64,000 bases of DNA. Source: PALSA-555 sp036521915. GTDB taxonomy: Bacteria > Actinomycetota > Acidimicrobiia > IMCC26256 > PALSA-555. Positions within the stretch are counted from its first letter, which is position 1, and each line of letters begins with the position of its first letter. Position numbers and translations under genes: made by a program. Shown here one piece after another: positions 8,830-17,397 of this stretch. The stretch spans positions 1 to 64,000 of the forward strand of contig DATDGU010000111.1 in NCBI GenBank assembly GCA_036521915.1, given 5' to 3'. The notes beneath the pieces were generated by a model, which searched no databases, was not told the DNA's origin, and worked only from the letters and a program-made list of their open reading frames with translations.

Positions 8830-9660
8830 GTGGAGGACCTCGCCACACGCGTCACCGAGCTCTGGGACTCGCGCGAGGACCTCATGACCTCGAGGCAGCG
8901 CGAGGCCGACGCCCGCGACGTCGTCCATGCGGCGATCGACCTGCTCGACGCGGGCGAGGCGCGCGTCGCCGAGGTCGTCGACGGCGAGGTGGTCGTCCAC
9001 GAGTGGCTGAAGCAGGCCATCCTGCTGCTCTTTCGGCTGTCCCGCATGGAGACGACCGAGCTCGGGCCCTTCGAGTACGCCGACAAGATCCCGCTCAAGC
9101 ACCACTACGAGGCTGCCGGCGTCCGGGTCGTTCCCGGCGGTTCGGCTCGCTGGGGCTCCTACGTGGGGCGGGGGTCGATCCTCATGCCGAGCTACGTGAA
9201 CATCGGCGCCTACGTCGGTCCCGAGACGATGGTCGACACCTGGGCGACGGTCGGTTCGTGCGCCCAGATCGGTGCGCGGGTGCATCTCTCGGGCGGCGTC
9301 GGGATCGGCGGCGTGCTCGAGCCGCCGCAGGCCAAGCCGGTCTTCGTCGGCGACGACTCGACGATCGGCAGCCGCAGCATGATCACCCAGGGCGCCCGCG
9401 TCGGGAAGGGGTGTGTGCTCGGTGAGGGCGTGCTGCTCAACCCCGGCATCCCCGTCATCGACGCCGAGACCGGGGACGAGCTGAGTCGCGGCGTGGTCCC
9501 CGATTGGTGCGTCGGCATGCAGGCCACACGGCCGCGCCGCTACCCCGGAGGCGAGTTCGGGCTGCCGTGCCTGCTCGTGGTCCGACACCTCACCGAGGGC
9601 GAGCGCCACGAGAAGTCGAAGCTCAACGACATCCTTCGGGAGCACGGCATCGCCGTCTGA
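8830..9660 (+). CDS. dapD: 2,3,4,5-tetrahydropyridine-2,6-dicarboxylate N-succinyltransferase
   Basis: A 276-residue enzyme with an N-terminal helical part and a left-handed beta-helix of hexapeptide repeats (for example SYVNIGAYVGPETMVDTWATVGSCAQIGARVHLSGGVGIGG). It succinylates tetrahydrodipicolinate, the step before DapC. The GTG at 8830 is the first start that keeps the family N-terminus and leaves a 74-base gap after dapC. That gap holds nothing recognisable, so the gene could share the dapC transcript. The motif GGVLEPPQAKPV and the C-terminal REHGIAV are typical of the family. Confidence 0.95.
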   Translation: MEDLATRVTELWDSREDLMTSRQREADARDVVHAAIDLLDAGEARVAEVVDGEVVVHEWLKQAILLLFRLSRMETTELGPFEYADKIPLKHHYEAAGVRVVPGGSARWGSYVGRGSILMPSYVNIGAYVGPETMVDTWATVGSCAQIGARVHLSGGVGIGGVLEPPQAKPVFVGDDSTIGSRSMITQGARVGKGCVLGEGVLLNPGIPVIDAETGDELSRGVVPDWCVGMQATRPRRYPGGEFGLPCLLVVRHLTEGERHEKSKLNDILREHGIAV

Positions 9661-9681
9661 GACGACGCCGCGTCGGGCAGC

Positions 9682-10308
9682 TCAGAAGCGGCGGAGGAGC
9701 GAGACGACCTTGCCGTAGATGGTCACGTCATTGGGGTCGTAGACCATCTCGTCGAGGGCGGGGTTCTCGGGACGCAGCACGATCTTGCCGCGGCGGCGCG
9801 TGAACGTCTTCACCGTCCCCTCCTCGCCGGGGATGCCGGCCACGACGATCTCGCCGGGCTCCGCCGTCGGCTGCTGGCGCACCACGACGTAGTCGCCGTC
9901 GAGGATGCCGGCGTCGATCATCGACTCGCCGCGGACGCGCAGCATGAAGAGCTGCCCTGCGCCGGTGAAGTCCTCCGGCATCGGGACGGTCTCCTCGATG
10001 TTCTCGGCGGCCAGCACGCCGGTGCCGGCCGCGACGTCGCCGACGAGGGGCACGTGGCGGACCGGGCGTCGCTCGGTGGCGGCGCCGGACGCCGCCTCGA
10101 AGTGCAGCTCGATCGCCCGGGGCTTCGTGGGGTCACGCCGGATGTAGCCCTTGTCCTGCAGCGCGGCGAGGTGGGCGTGGACGGTCGAGCTCGACGACAG
10201 GCCGACGGCCTCGCCGATCTCCCGCACGCTCGGCGGGTACCCCCGCTGCCGGACCTCCTCGTCGATGAACTCGAGGACTTGGCGCTGGCGGGGGGTCAGA
10301 TCCGTCAT
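9682..10308 (-). CDS. lexA: SOS transcriptional repressor LexA
   Basis: A 208-residue LexA. The N-terminal winged helix begins at MTDLTPRQRQVLEFI and includes the recognition region SVREIGEAVGLSSSSTVHAHL. The autocleavage site is A94-G95 (GDVAAGTG) and the catalytic dyad is S129 (RGESM) and K167 (GTVKTF). RecA-bound filament stimulates cleavage and derepression. The ATG at 10308 is chosen because the frame upstream would translate the operator boxes. A -10-like element ends only eight bases upstream of this ATG, so the transcript may be leaderless. The gene is convergent with dapD and divergent from the LysM gene. Confidence 0.97.
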   Translation of the reverse strand: MTDLTPRQRQVLEFIDEEVRQRGYPPSVREIGEAVGLSSSSTVHAHLAALQDKGYIRRDPTKPRAIELHFEAASGAATERRPVRHVPLVGDVAAGTGVLAAENIEETVPMPEDFTGAGQLFMLRVRGESMIDAGILDGDYVVVRQQPTAEPGEIVVAGIPGEEGTVKTFTRRRGKIVLRPENPALDEMVYDPNDVTIYGKVVSLLRRF

Positions 10309-10315
10309 GGCGCGC

Positions 10316-10402
10316 ACGGTAACACGAGCACGCGTTCGATACAAACACCTGTTCGACCTTGACATCGAACAGGCGTTCGACTTGACTACGAACACAGGTT
10401 CG
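10316..10402. promoter_or_regulatory. divergent lexA / LysM-gene SOS control region with four LexA boxes
   Basis: Four LexA-type palindromes lie in tandem. CGAGCACGCGTTCG (10325-10338) and CAAACACCTGTTCG (10342-10355) each have one mismatch in the core; CGAACAGGCGTTCG (10366-10379) and CGAACACAGGTTCG (10389-10402) are perfect. On the minus strand TTGTAT (10344-10339) and TACCGT (10321-10316) are 17 bases apart with the first box between them, matching a lexA promoter. On the plus strand a consensus -35 TTGACA (10359-10364) precedes the third box; the matching -10 is weak. The boxes are seen directly; promoter use is inferred. Confidence 0.85.
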
Positions 10403-10490
10403 GTCGGGTCCATCCCCGCCGGATCGGCGTCGGGTGTCACACCACCGTGGTGTGCTCCCGGCAGTGACCCATCCCACGACTCGAGCAGAT

Positions 10491-10883
10491 ATGGCCACCG
10501 TCACGACTATCCCCGGCTCCCCGCTCCCGGTGATCGCACCCACGCACCGGCACGGGACGCGTGCTGCCACCCCACGCGGTCGCCGGACATCCCCCACGGC
10601 TCACCGACGCCGGCGCATCGTCCTCGCCGCGCTGGCATTGGGGGCCGTGGTCGTGGCGGGGCAGGCGGGCGCCGCGCTCGGGGGCTCTCCCCTCGGAGCT
10701 CCCGGGCGCAGCCCGACCCTCGTCTCGTCCCGCACCATCGTCGTCCGTCCGGGCGACACGCTGTGGGCCATCGCCGAGCGGATCGATCCCGGCGCCGACC
10801 CGCGCCCGGTCGTCGACGAGCTCGTCACGCTGAACGGCTCCGCCCAGCTGCAGCCCGGCGAGACCCTGCGCGCGCCGGCCTGA
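10491..10883 (+). CDS. LysM-domain membrane-anchored protein, SOS-regulated (YneA/DivS/ChiZ-like position)
   Basis: About 130 residues: a basic cytoplasmic N-terminus, one membrane segment (IVLALALGAVVVAG-like, residues ~42-60), and a C-terminal LysM domain with the hallmark VVRPGDTLWAIAERI and a closing LQPGETLRAPA. LysM binds peptidoglycan. In firmicutes and actinobacteria the gene divergent from lexA often encodes such a protein that halts division during DNA damage (YneA, DivS, Rv2719c). Position and the shared four-box operator suggest the same role here, but this is inference. The ATG at 10491 is preferred; a GTG at 10434 would add 19 unrelated residues. Confidence 0.8.
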   Translation: MATVTTIPGSPLPVIAPTHRHGTRAATPRGRRTSPTAHRRRRIVLAALALGAVVVAGQAGAALGGSPLGAPGRSPTLVSSRTIVVRPGDTLWAIAERIDPGADPRPVVDELVTLNGSAQLQPGETLRAPA

Positions 10884-10932
10884 TCCGAGTCTCGCCCATC
10901 CCCCTCGGGAGGTGGCCGGTTACCGTGACGGC

Positions 10933-11418
10933 ATGCGCTGCCCGTTCTGCCAGGCCGACGACGACAAGGTCGTCGACTCCCGCCCGGGTGATGACGGCGC
11001 GGCGGTCCGGCGGCGGCGCGAGTGCCTCGCCTGCGGCCGACGGTTTACGACGCAGGAGCGGATCGTCGAGCTGCCGCTCATGGTCGTCAAGCGTTCGGGG
11101 CAGCGCGAGCCGTTCGAGCGCCGCAAGCTCGAGGGCGGGATCGAGCGAGCGGTCGCCGGGAGTCCCGTCGACCGCGGCGCCGTCGAGGCCCTCGCCGCGG
11201 ATATCGAGGAGGAGGCACGAGCCGCCGGCGCCGAGGTGGCCAGCGACCGCCTCGGCCTCGCGGTCCTCGAGCGCCTGCGGGCGCTGGACCCTGTCTCGTA
11301 CCTCCGATTCGCCTCGGTGTACCAAGGCTTCGAGTCACCGGCCGACTTCGAGCGGGCCGCCGTCGAACTCCGCAAGACCACGGAGCCCAAGCGGGTCCGG
11401 AGCCGCGCCGCCCGCTGA
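10933..11418 (+). CDS. nrdR: transcriptional repressor NrdR
   Basis: A 161-residue regulator. The N-terminal zinc ribbon has C3, C6, C31 and C34 (MRCPFC, CLACGRRFTT), followed by the ATP-cone domain (VVKRSGQREPFERRKLEGGI). NrdR senses ATP/dATP and represses ribonucleotide reductase genes. The ATG at 10933 begins exactly with the family start MRCPFC; earlier in-frame starts add unrelated residues. It lies directly upstream of nrdJ, its expected target, and an imperfect NrdR-box-like palindrome stands between the two genes at about 11499-11518. Confidence 0.96.
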   Translation: MRCPFCQADDDKVVDSRPGDDGAAVRRRRECLACGRRFTTQERIVELPLMVVKRSGQREPFERRKLEGGIERAVAGSPVDRGAVEALAADIEEEARAAGAEVASDRLGLAVLERLRALDPVSYLRFASVYQGFESPADFERAAVELRKTTEPKRVRSRAAR

Positions 11419-11498
11419 TCGGGCCTCGATCGGCGGTTGACGCCGACGAGTTGCAGTGCTGTAATTCACCCTGCATCTCGCGCCCAGAGCCACCCAGA

Positions 11499-11518
11499 CC
11501 ACAACATATGGTGGTGTA
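11499..11518. promoter_or_regulatory. candidate NrdR box upstream of nrdJ
   Basis: An imperfect 20-base palindrome centred on CATATG, with flanks CCACAA and GTGGTG, resembles the NrdR consensus (ACACNATATNTNGTGT-like). It lies 46 bases before the nrdJ start. A second box, usual in this system, is not convincing; the region around 11455-11475 has a partial inverted repeat only. Confidence 0.45.
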
Positions 11519-11563
11519 GACGCTCTGGAGCGCCACGAATACATGGAGGGGGAGGTCAGCGGT

Positions 11564-14500
11564 ATGGCCATCGCGCCGGAGCAGATCGGGATCGGGATCC
11601 GCCGGTACTTCACCCGGCCCGGGGAGCACCCCTACGACACCGTGGAGTGGGAGCACCGCGACGCCCGGATCCCGAACTACAAGGACGGCACCGACGCCTT
11701 CTTCCAGGCGGACGTCGAGTTCCCCGTCACGTGGTCGCAGAACGCGACGAACATCGTCGCCCAGAAGTACTTCCGGGGGACGCTCGGCACGCCAGACCGT
11801 GAGCACTCGCTCCGGCAGGTGTTCGACCGCATCGTCGACACGATCACGGCGTGGGGCGTCCGCGACGGCTACTTCGTTGACGACGAGGAAGGCGCCGCAT
11901 TCCGCAACGAGTTGAAGTACATCCTCACGCACCAGCGCGCGGCGTTCAACAGTCCGGTGTGGTTCAACATCGGCGTCGACGGCGTCCCGAACCAGGCGTC
12001 GGCATGTTTCATCCTGTCGGTCAAGGACACGATGGACGGGATCCTGAACTGGTACCGCGAAGAAGGCACCATCTTCAAGGGCGGCTCCGGGTCGGGGATC
12101 AACCTCTCGACCATCCGGTCGTCCCGCGAGCACCTCGCCGGCGGCGGGACAGCAAGCGGACCAGTGAGCTTCATGCGCGGCGCCGACGCGTCCGCGGGAA
12201 CCATCAAGTCGGGCGGCAAGACACGCCGCGCCGCCAAGATGGTCGTGCTCAACGCAGGCCACCCCGACATCGAGGAGTTCATCTGGTGCAAAGCGCGGGA
12301 GGAGCGCAAGGCCCGCGCCCTGCGCGATGCAGGGTTTGACATGGACCTCGATGGCATTGACTCGCATTCGATCCAGTACCAAAACGCCAACAACTCGGTG
12401 CGGGTCACCGACGAGTTCATGCGCGCCGTCGAGGAGGACCGCGACTGGGACCTCGTCGCCGTCACAACCGGCGAAGCTCTTAAGACCGTCCGGGCGCGCG
12501 ACCTGATGCGTCAGATCGCCGAGGCCGCGTGGGAGTGCGCGGACCCGGGCATGCAGTACGACACGACGATCAACCGGTGGCACACCGTCCCGAACACGGG
12601 GCCGATCACGGCGAGCAACCCATGCTTTCCGGCCAGCGAGTTCGTGCACACCGATCGCGGGCTGCTGCGCTTCGGTGACCTGGTCCAGCTGACCGAGGCC
12701 GGCGAGTCGTTCGGGGTCTACACGCACGACGTCACGAACCCGGAGGCGTCGGCTCACCGCCTTGAGGTCACGCGCCCCGACGCCGTCATGCTCACGGGCT
12801 TGAACGAGATCGTGAAGCTCAGGTTCTCGAACGGCGCGCAGCTGCGCTGCACCCCCAATCACGCCCTCTTCACGACGAATCGGGGATACGTCGCCGCGTC
12901 CGAGCTCACGTCCGACGATCGCGTCAAGGTCCTTGATCTCCCTGCTCCCGCAACGAGGGCGGACTGGCGGCTTCCGTCCGCTGCGCTCCAGGCCGAGGTC
13001 GGACGGAGCACGTGCGAGCGCCGCGCCGTTCGCCTCCCGGAGAAGTGGAGCCCCGAGCTCGGCCATTACCTCGGCTGGCTGGTCGGCGACGGATGCTTGA
13101 CCGATTCCGCTGCGGTCACCGTGTACGGCGGCGACGAAGAGCAGCAGGAGGTGCTGCCCCGACACCGTTCCTTCGTGGCCTCCATGCAGGACGGGTGGAT
13201 GGCCAAGCCGTCGCAGCAAACGAACGGGACCGTCCAGCTGCGCGTTGGTCGGCGTACCATCCGGGACTTCCTCGAGGCCTTGGGGGTCAGTCGACACCGC
13301 GCCGCCGGGAAGGTCGTGCCCGAGGCGATCAATCAGGCACCGACGCAGGTCGCCGCCGCGTTCCTGCAAGGCCTCTTCGACGCGGACGGCTGCGTCCACG
13401 ACAGCGCGCACTACCGGTATGTCGGGCTCGGATCGGCGTCGGAGGAGCTCCTCCGGGGCGTCCAGCGCCTCCTGACGACCTTCGGCGTCTCGTCCCGGAT
13501 CTACCGCGGCCGGGCCAGCTCACCGTCAGGGTTCACCTACGTGCGCAAGGGCGGCACCCGGGTCGAGTACGCCAGCGCGGCGATGTACGACCTGCGCATC
13601 TCGAGCGGCTCGATCGAGCGATTCGCCGACGCGATCGGCTTCAGCATCCCGCCGAAGGCCGGAAAGCTCGCGCGGTGTGTCGGTGAGCATCGCCGGTACG
13701 TCGTAGACCAGGACATCCGCCTCGTCGAGCGCAGTGACGACGGCGTCGAGCTCACCTACAACTTGTCCGAGCCACGCAACCACAGCTACGTCGTGAACGG
13801 CGTGGTGGTGCGCAACTGCAGTGAGTACATGTCGCTGGATGACTCGGCCTGCAACCTGGCGAGCATCAACCTCTTGAAGTTCCTGAACGACGATGGGACC
13901 TTCGACGTCGAGGCGTTTCAGCAGACGGTGGAGGTCGTCTTCACGGCGCAGGAGATCATCGTCGGGAACGCCGACTACCCGACCGACAAGATCGCCGAGA
14001 CGACGCGACGTTTCCGCCAGCTCGGTCTCGGCTACGCCAATCTCGGCGCGCTCCTGATGGCGCAGGGGCTCCCCTACGACTCGTCCGACGGGCGTGCGTG
14101 GGCGGCGACGCTCACCGCGCTCATGACGGGGCACGCGTACGCGACGAGCGCGCGCACCGCTCGCCGCATGGGTCCCTTTGCGGGGTTCGCCGAGAACGCC
14201 GAGCCGATGGTGGACGTGCTGCGGATGCACCGGGGAGAGGTCGCCAAGATCGATGAGGACCGCGTCCCGCCGGATCTGCTGAGCGCGGCGCAGCGGGCGT
14301 GGGACGACGCCGTCGAGATCGCCGAGGAGCACGGCGTGCGGAACTCGCAGGCCGTGGTCATCGCCCCGACAGGGACGATCGGCCTGGCGATGGACTGCGA
14401 CACGACCGGTATCGAGCCGGATCTTGCGCTCACGAAGGCGAAGAAGCTCGTGGGCGGCGGCACCATGTTCATCGTCAACCAGACGGTCCCGCGCGCCCTC

Positions 14501-15559
14501 GCTCACCTCGGCTACTCGGACGAGCAGGCCGCGGGGATCATCGGTCACATCGACGAGCACAAGTCGATCGTCGGTGCGCCCGGGTTCAAGGACGAGCATC
14601 TGCCCGTCTTCGCGTGCTCGATGGGCGACAACACGATCCATTACATGGGTCACGTGAAGATGATGGGGGCGGTGCAGCCATTCATCAGCGGCGCCATCTC
14701 GAAGACAGCGAACATGCCCGAGTCGGCCACGGTCGAAGAGGTAGAGCAGCTCTACCTCGACTCCTGGAAGCTCGGCATCAAGGCCATCGCCCTCTACCGA
14801 GACAACTGCAAGGTCGGCCAGCCGCTCGCGACACAGAAGAAAGGGTCGGCGACCGAGGACAGCGAGGAGTCAAACGCGCTGACCCAGCAGGTCGAGCGCG
14901 TCGTCGAGCACGTCATCGTCCAGAGCCCCGTCCGCCAGAAGCTCCCGCGGACGCGCGCCTCGAAGACCTTCTCGTTCCGGGTCGCGGACTGCCACGGCTA
15001 CGCGACGGTCGGTGAGTTCGAGGACGGCCGGCCGGGTGAGGTGTTCCTGAAGGTCGCGAAGCAGGGCTCCACGCTCGCCGGGATCATGGACGCCTTCGCG
15101 ATCTCGGTGAGCCACGGACTCCAGTACGGCGTGCCCCTGCGTGCGTTCGTCGAGATGTTCACCAACATGCGCTTCGAGCCCGCCGGCATCACCGACGACC
15201 CGGAGATCCGGATTGCGACGAGCCTGGTCGACTACATCTTCCGACGCCTCGCCGTCGAGTACCTGACGGTGGAGGAGCGCTCCGACCTCGGGATCTTCAC
15301 CGTCGCCGAACGCTTGCAGCCGACCCTCCCTGGGGTGGAGGAGGCGGTGACGCCGAACCAAGCGGCGTTCGACGTGCTGCCTCCCGAGGACCGGGCGCCT
15401 TCGGCAGCGCTTGAGGCCGCGCCGACCGAGACGAGCACCCTTGCACCGTCCCGACGCAGTGCTGACGTCATCCTCTGCTACGTGTGCGGCGACATCATGC
15501 AGCGCGCCGGCTCGTGCCACGCCTGTCCCAGCTGCGGCGCCACCAGCGGCTGCTCGTAG
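11564..15559 (+). CDS. nrdJ: vitamin B12-dependent (class II) ribonucleoside-diphosphate reductase, intein-interrupted
   Basis: 1331 residues as translated, 933 after splicing. It makes deoxyribonucleotides with adenosylcobalamin and no oxygen need. N-terminal extein: FNSPVWFNIG, KGGSGSGINLS and the ASNP before the splice site. C-terminal extein: CSEYMSLDD with the radical cysteine, then QAVVIAPTGTIGLAMDCDTTGIEPD and a C-terminal zinc-ribbon tail (CYVCGDIMQ...CPSCG...GCS) that likely re-reduces the active site. The ATG at 11564 is chosen because GGAGGGGGAGG (11545-11555) stands eight bases upstream; the earlier ATG at 11543 would place that ribosome site inside the gene. nrdR precedes it. Confidence 0.95.
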   Translation: MAIAPEQIGIGIRRYFTRPGEHPYDTVEWEHRDARIPNYKDGTDAFFQADVEFPVTWSQNATNIVAQKYFRGTLGTPDREHSLRQVFDRIVDTITAWGVRDGYFVDDEEGAAFRNELKYILTHQRAAFNSPVWFNIGVDGVPNQASACFILSVKDTMDGILNWYREEGTIFKGGSGSGINLSTIRSSREHLAGGGTASGPVSFMRGADASAGTIKSGGKTRRAAKMVVLNAGHPDIEEFIWCKAREERKARALRDAGFDMDLDGIDSHSIQYQNANNSVRVTDEFMRAVEEDRDWDLVAVTTGEALKTVRARDLMRQIAEAAWECADPGMQYDTTINRWHTVPNTGPITASNPCFPASEFVHTDRGLLRFGDLVQLTEAGESFGVYTHDVTNPEASAHRLEVTRPDAVMLTGLNEIVKLRFSNGAQLRCTPNHALFTTNRGYVAASELTSDDRVKVLDLPAPATRADWRLPSAALQAEVGRSTCERRAVRLPEKWSPELGHYLGWLVGDGCLTDSAAVTVYGGDEEQQEVLPRHRSFVASMQDGWMAKPSQQTNGTVQLRVGRRTIRDFLEALGVSRHRAAGKVVPEAINQAPTQVAAAFLQGLFDADGCVHDSAHYRYVGLGSASEELLRGVQRLLTTFGVSSRIYRGRASSPSGFTYVRKGGTRVEYASAAMYDLRISSGSIERFADAIGFSIPPKAGKLARCVGEHRRYVVDQDIRLVERSDDGVELTYNLSEPRNHSYVVNGVVVRNCSEYMSLDDSACNLASINLLKFLNDDGTFDVEAFQQTVEVVFTAQEIIVGNADYPTDKIAETTRRFRQLGLGYANLGALLMAQGLPYDSSDGRAWAATLTALMTGHAYATSARTARRMGPFAGFAENAEPMVDVLRMHRGEVAKIDEDRVPPDLLSAAQRAWDDAVEIAEEHGVRNSQAVVIAPTGTIGLAMDCDTTGIEPDLALTKAKKLVGGGTMFIVNQTVPRALAHLGYSDEQAAGIIGHIDEHKSIVGAPGFKDEHLPVFACSMGDNTIHYMGHVKMMGAVQPFISGAISKTANMPESATVEEVEQLYLDSWKLGIKAIALYRDNCKVGQPLATQKKGSATEDSEESNALTQQVERVVEHVIVQSPVRQKLPRTRASKTFSFRVADCHGYATVGEFEDGRPGEVFLKVAKQGSTLAGIMDAFAISVSHGLQYGVPLRAFVEMFTNMRFEPAGITDDPEIRIATSLVDYIFRRLAVEYLTVEERSDLGIFTVAERLQPTLPGVEEAVTPNQAAFDVLPPEDRAPSAALEAAPTETSTLAPSRRSADVILCYVCGDIMQRAGSCHACPSCGATSGCS
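12623..13816 (+). mobile_element. LAGLIDADG intein in NrdJ, inserted before the catalytic cysteine
   Basis: 398 residues (NrdJ residues 354-751), in frame. Splice block A begins with Cys1 (CFPASEFVHTDRG), block B has TPNH, and the endonuclease blocks are GHYLGWLVGDG and FLQGLFDADG, both keeping the acidic residue. Block F/G reads NHSYVVNGVVVRN, followed by the +1 Cys of the extein. The penultimate residue is Arg where His is usual, while Asn at the end is kept. The host site is SNP/CSEY, the thiyl-radical loop. The element appears complete and capable of splicing; endonuclease activity is plausible but unproven. Confidence 0.93.
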
Positions 15560-15834
15560 GACTCAACACAGTTCAACGCGCGGACGCGGAGGTCAGCGTC
15601 GTCACGATGCGTTCGCGACGGCCGTCCAGAACTCGTCGTGACCGTCGTCGGGTCCGGCCAGGGTGCGTTGCGTGGTGGTCGACGGGGAGCACTCAGCGTG
15701 GACGACCTCGTGGCCCGCGTCGCCCGCAGCGTGGAGTTGGCCCCGCCACGCGTCCGGCTGACACCGAACCGCTGCCGATTCGTGCAAAGGTGCCACGCCG
15801 CGGTGTCGACGGGCGCAGAAGGAGTCAGACCGCC

Positions 15835-16836
15835 ATGGTGGCGAGCGCCGAGCTGGGTCGGCGGTGGGGCGGTGCCGTTCGTCGGGGAGCGACGTGTGTC
15901 GCGATTGGCGCACTCGCCGCGGTGGGTCTCGTGGCGGGCGCGACCGGCGCGGGCGCGTCGGGCGCGAGCTCGCAGGCGTGCGCCGGTGGTTCTGCGGGCA
16001 CCCGGACCGTCACCGTGAAGGCGTCCGGGCGGAATCGGACGGTCATCGTGCACGCGCCCTCGGGCTACACGGGGAAGACTCCCGTGTCGCTGGTGCTGAA
16101 CCTTCACGGGACCGGCTCCACTGCCGCACAGCAGGAGGCGTTCAGCGGCATGGACGAGACGGCGAACACCGGAGGCTTCATCGTGGCGTACCCGCAGGGC
16201 GCGATTCGCTCAGGCTCCGGCTACGACTGGAACATCCCGGGCGTCCCCTTGTTCGGTGGCAAGCCCGTTCCCGCTGGATCGGCGAACGACATCTCGTTCA
16301 TCTCGCAGACGATCACCTACCTGCAGCAGCACTACTGCGTGGACGCCTCGCGTGTCGACGTAACCGGGTTCTCCGGTGGTGCGAGGCTGACGAGCCAGCT
16401 CGGCTGTGACCTGTCGGCCCGAGTCGCGGCCATCGCGCCGGTCAGCGGCCTGCGACTGCCGTCGCCCTGCCCGACGACACGTCCGGTGCCGGTCATCTCG
16501 TTCCACGGGACCGCCGACCCAGTCGACCCGTACAACGGCAACGGCCAGGCGTACTGGACCTACAGCGTGCCGACCGCAGCCCAGCGGTGGGGTGCGCAGG
16601 ACGCCTGCGGCGCCACGCCAACGACGACGATGACCAACCCCCAGCTGACCCTTACCCAGTACAACGGGTGCGCGGGTGGCGCGGTGGTGTCGCTCTACAC
16701 GATCGCCGGCGCGGGGCACACCTGGCCCGGCGGGCCGCCGCTCTCGCGGAGCATCACGCGCGTCCTCGGACCGCAGTCACAGATTCAGGCGTCGTCCATG
16801 ATCGCCGCGTTCTTCAAGCAGCACCCGCTGAGCTGA
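15835..16836 (+). CDS. secreted PHB-depolymerase/LpqC-like esterase
   Basis: 333 residues with a signal peptide (basic start, then AIGALAAVGLVAGATGAGASG). The alpha/beta-hydrolase fold carries LNLHGTGS (oxyanion region), the nucleophile serine in GFSGGA, an aspartate in FHGTADPVDPY and the histidine in GAGHTWPGG. This is the pattern of the feruloyl-esterase/polyhydroxybutyrate-depolymerase family that includes mycobacterial LpqC. The ATG at 15835 is supported by AAGGAG ten bases upstream (15819-15824). The substrate cannot be told. Cysteine pairs such as YCVD and LGCD fit an extracytoplasmic protein. The 275 bases before it (15560-15834) hold nothing I recognise. Confidence 0.85.
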   Translation: MVASAELGRRWGGAVRRGATCVAIGALAAVGLVAGATGAGASGASSQACAGGSAGTRTVTVKASGRNRTVIVHAPSGYTGKTPVSLVLNLHGTGSTAAQQEAFSGMDETANTGGFIVAYPQGAIRSGSGYDWNIPGVPLFGGKPVPAGSANDISFISQTITYLQQHYCVDASRVDVTGFSGGARLTSQLGCDLSARVAAIAPVSGLRLPSPCPTTRPVPVISFHGTADPVDPYNGNGQAYWTYSVPTAAQRWGAQDACGATPTTTMTNPQLTLTQYNGCAGGAVVSLYTIAGAGHTWPGGPPLSRSITRVLGPQSQIQASSMIAAFFKQHPLS

Positions 16837-16839
16837 GGG

Positions 16840-16856
16840 CCGCGGCACCGCCGCGG
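16840..16856. terminator. short bidirectional hairpin between convergent genes
   Basis: A 7-bp perfect stem CCGCGGC / GCCGCGG with loop ACC fills the 20-base gap between the esterase stop and the convergent VOC gene stop. No T tract is seen; its role as terminator is inferred from position. Confidence 0.5.
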
Positions 16857-17303
16857 TCAGATGCGCAGCGGCTTGACGGGCGCGAGCACGGCGGCGGGGT
16901 CGTCCCAGTTCTGCCCGGGGACGTCGATGTAGAGCTCGACCTCGTTGCCGTCGGGGTCGAGCACATAGAGGCTGTGCGTGACGGTGTGGTCGCTGGTGCC
17001 GACGATCTGGACGCCGGCCTCCTGGACCCGAGCGAGCGCGTCGCGCAGCTCGCCGTCGGTGTCACCGACCTTGAGGCCGAAGTGGTAGAGCCCGACCCGG
17101 CGCCCCGCGGGGATGGGCTGCGCGTCGGGTCCCACCTCGATCAGGAGCAGCTCGTGGTGGGTGCGGCCGGACGAGAACGCGGCCGCCGGCATCCCGGCGG
17201 GCCGTGCGATCTCGTGCCAGCCCAGCACGTCGCGGTAGAAGGCCTCGGAGCGCGGGAGATCGCGGACGTAAAGGACGAGATGGCCGAGCTCTTTCACGGT
17301 CAC
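16857..17303 (-). CDS. VOC family (glyoxalase / extradiol dioxygenase-like) protein
   Basis: A 148-residue vicinal-oxygen-chelate protein with two beta-alpha-beta-beta-beta units. The first begins VKELGHLVLYVRDLPRSEAFYRDVLGW (metal His in GHLVL) and the second has GLYHFGLKV and the Glu-bearing DPDGNEVELYIDVPGQNW. The C-terminal half is like catechol 2,3-dioxygenase-type VOC enzymes. The GTG at 17303 is chosen because GGAGGTGA (17318-17311) lies seven bases upstream; a longer reading to 17336 would place this ribosome site inside the gene. Substrate is unknown. Confidence 0.82.
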   Translation of the reverse strand: MTVKELGHLVLYVRDLPRSEAFYRDVLGWHEIARPAGMPAAAFSSGRTHHELLLIEVGPDAQPIPAGRRVGLYHFGLKVGDTDGELRDALARVQEAGVQIVGTSDHTVTHSLYVLDPDGNEVELYIDVPGQNWDDPAAVLAPVKPLRI

Positions 17304-17397
17304 GACAACGTCACCTCCGCTGGGGGCTTGCTCCATGATGCAGCGCCGTCACCTCGCCGGCTATTCCTGCTCGCGGCCCTCGGCGTGCGGCGGGCCG

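Noticed and set aside
11419..11563. Cobalamin riboswitch before the B12-dependent nrdJ
   Set aside because: The space is only about 145 bases and no B12-box-like sequence was seen.
11087..13411. Long minus-strand frame across nrdR and nrdJ
   Set aside because: Antisense shadow of strongly supported genes, with no family motifs.
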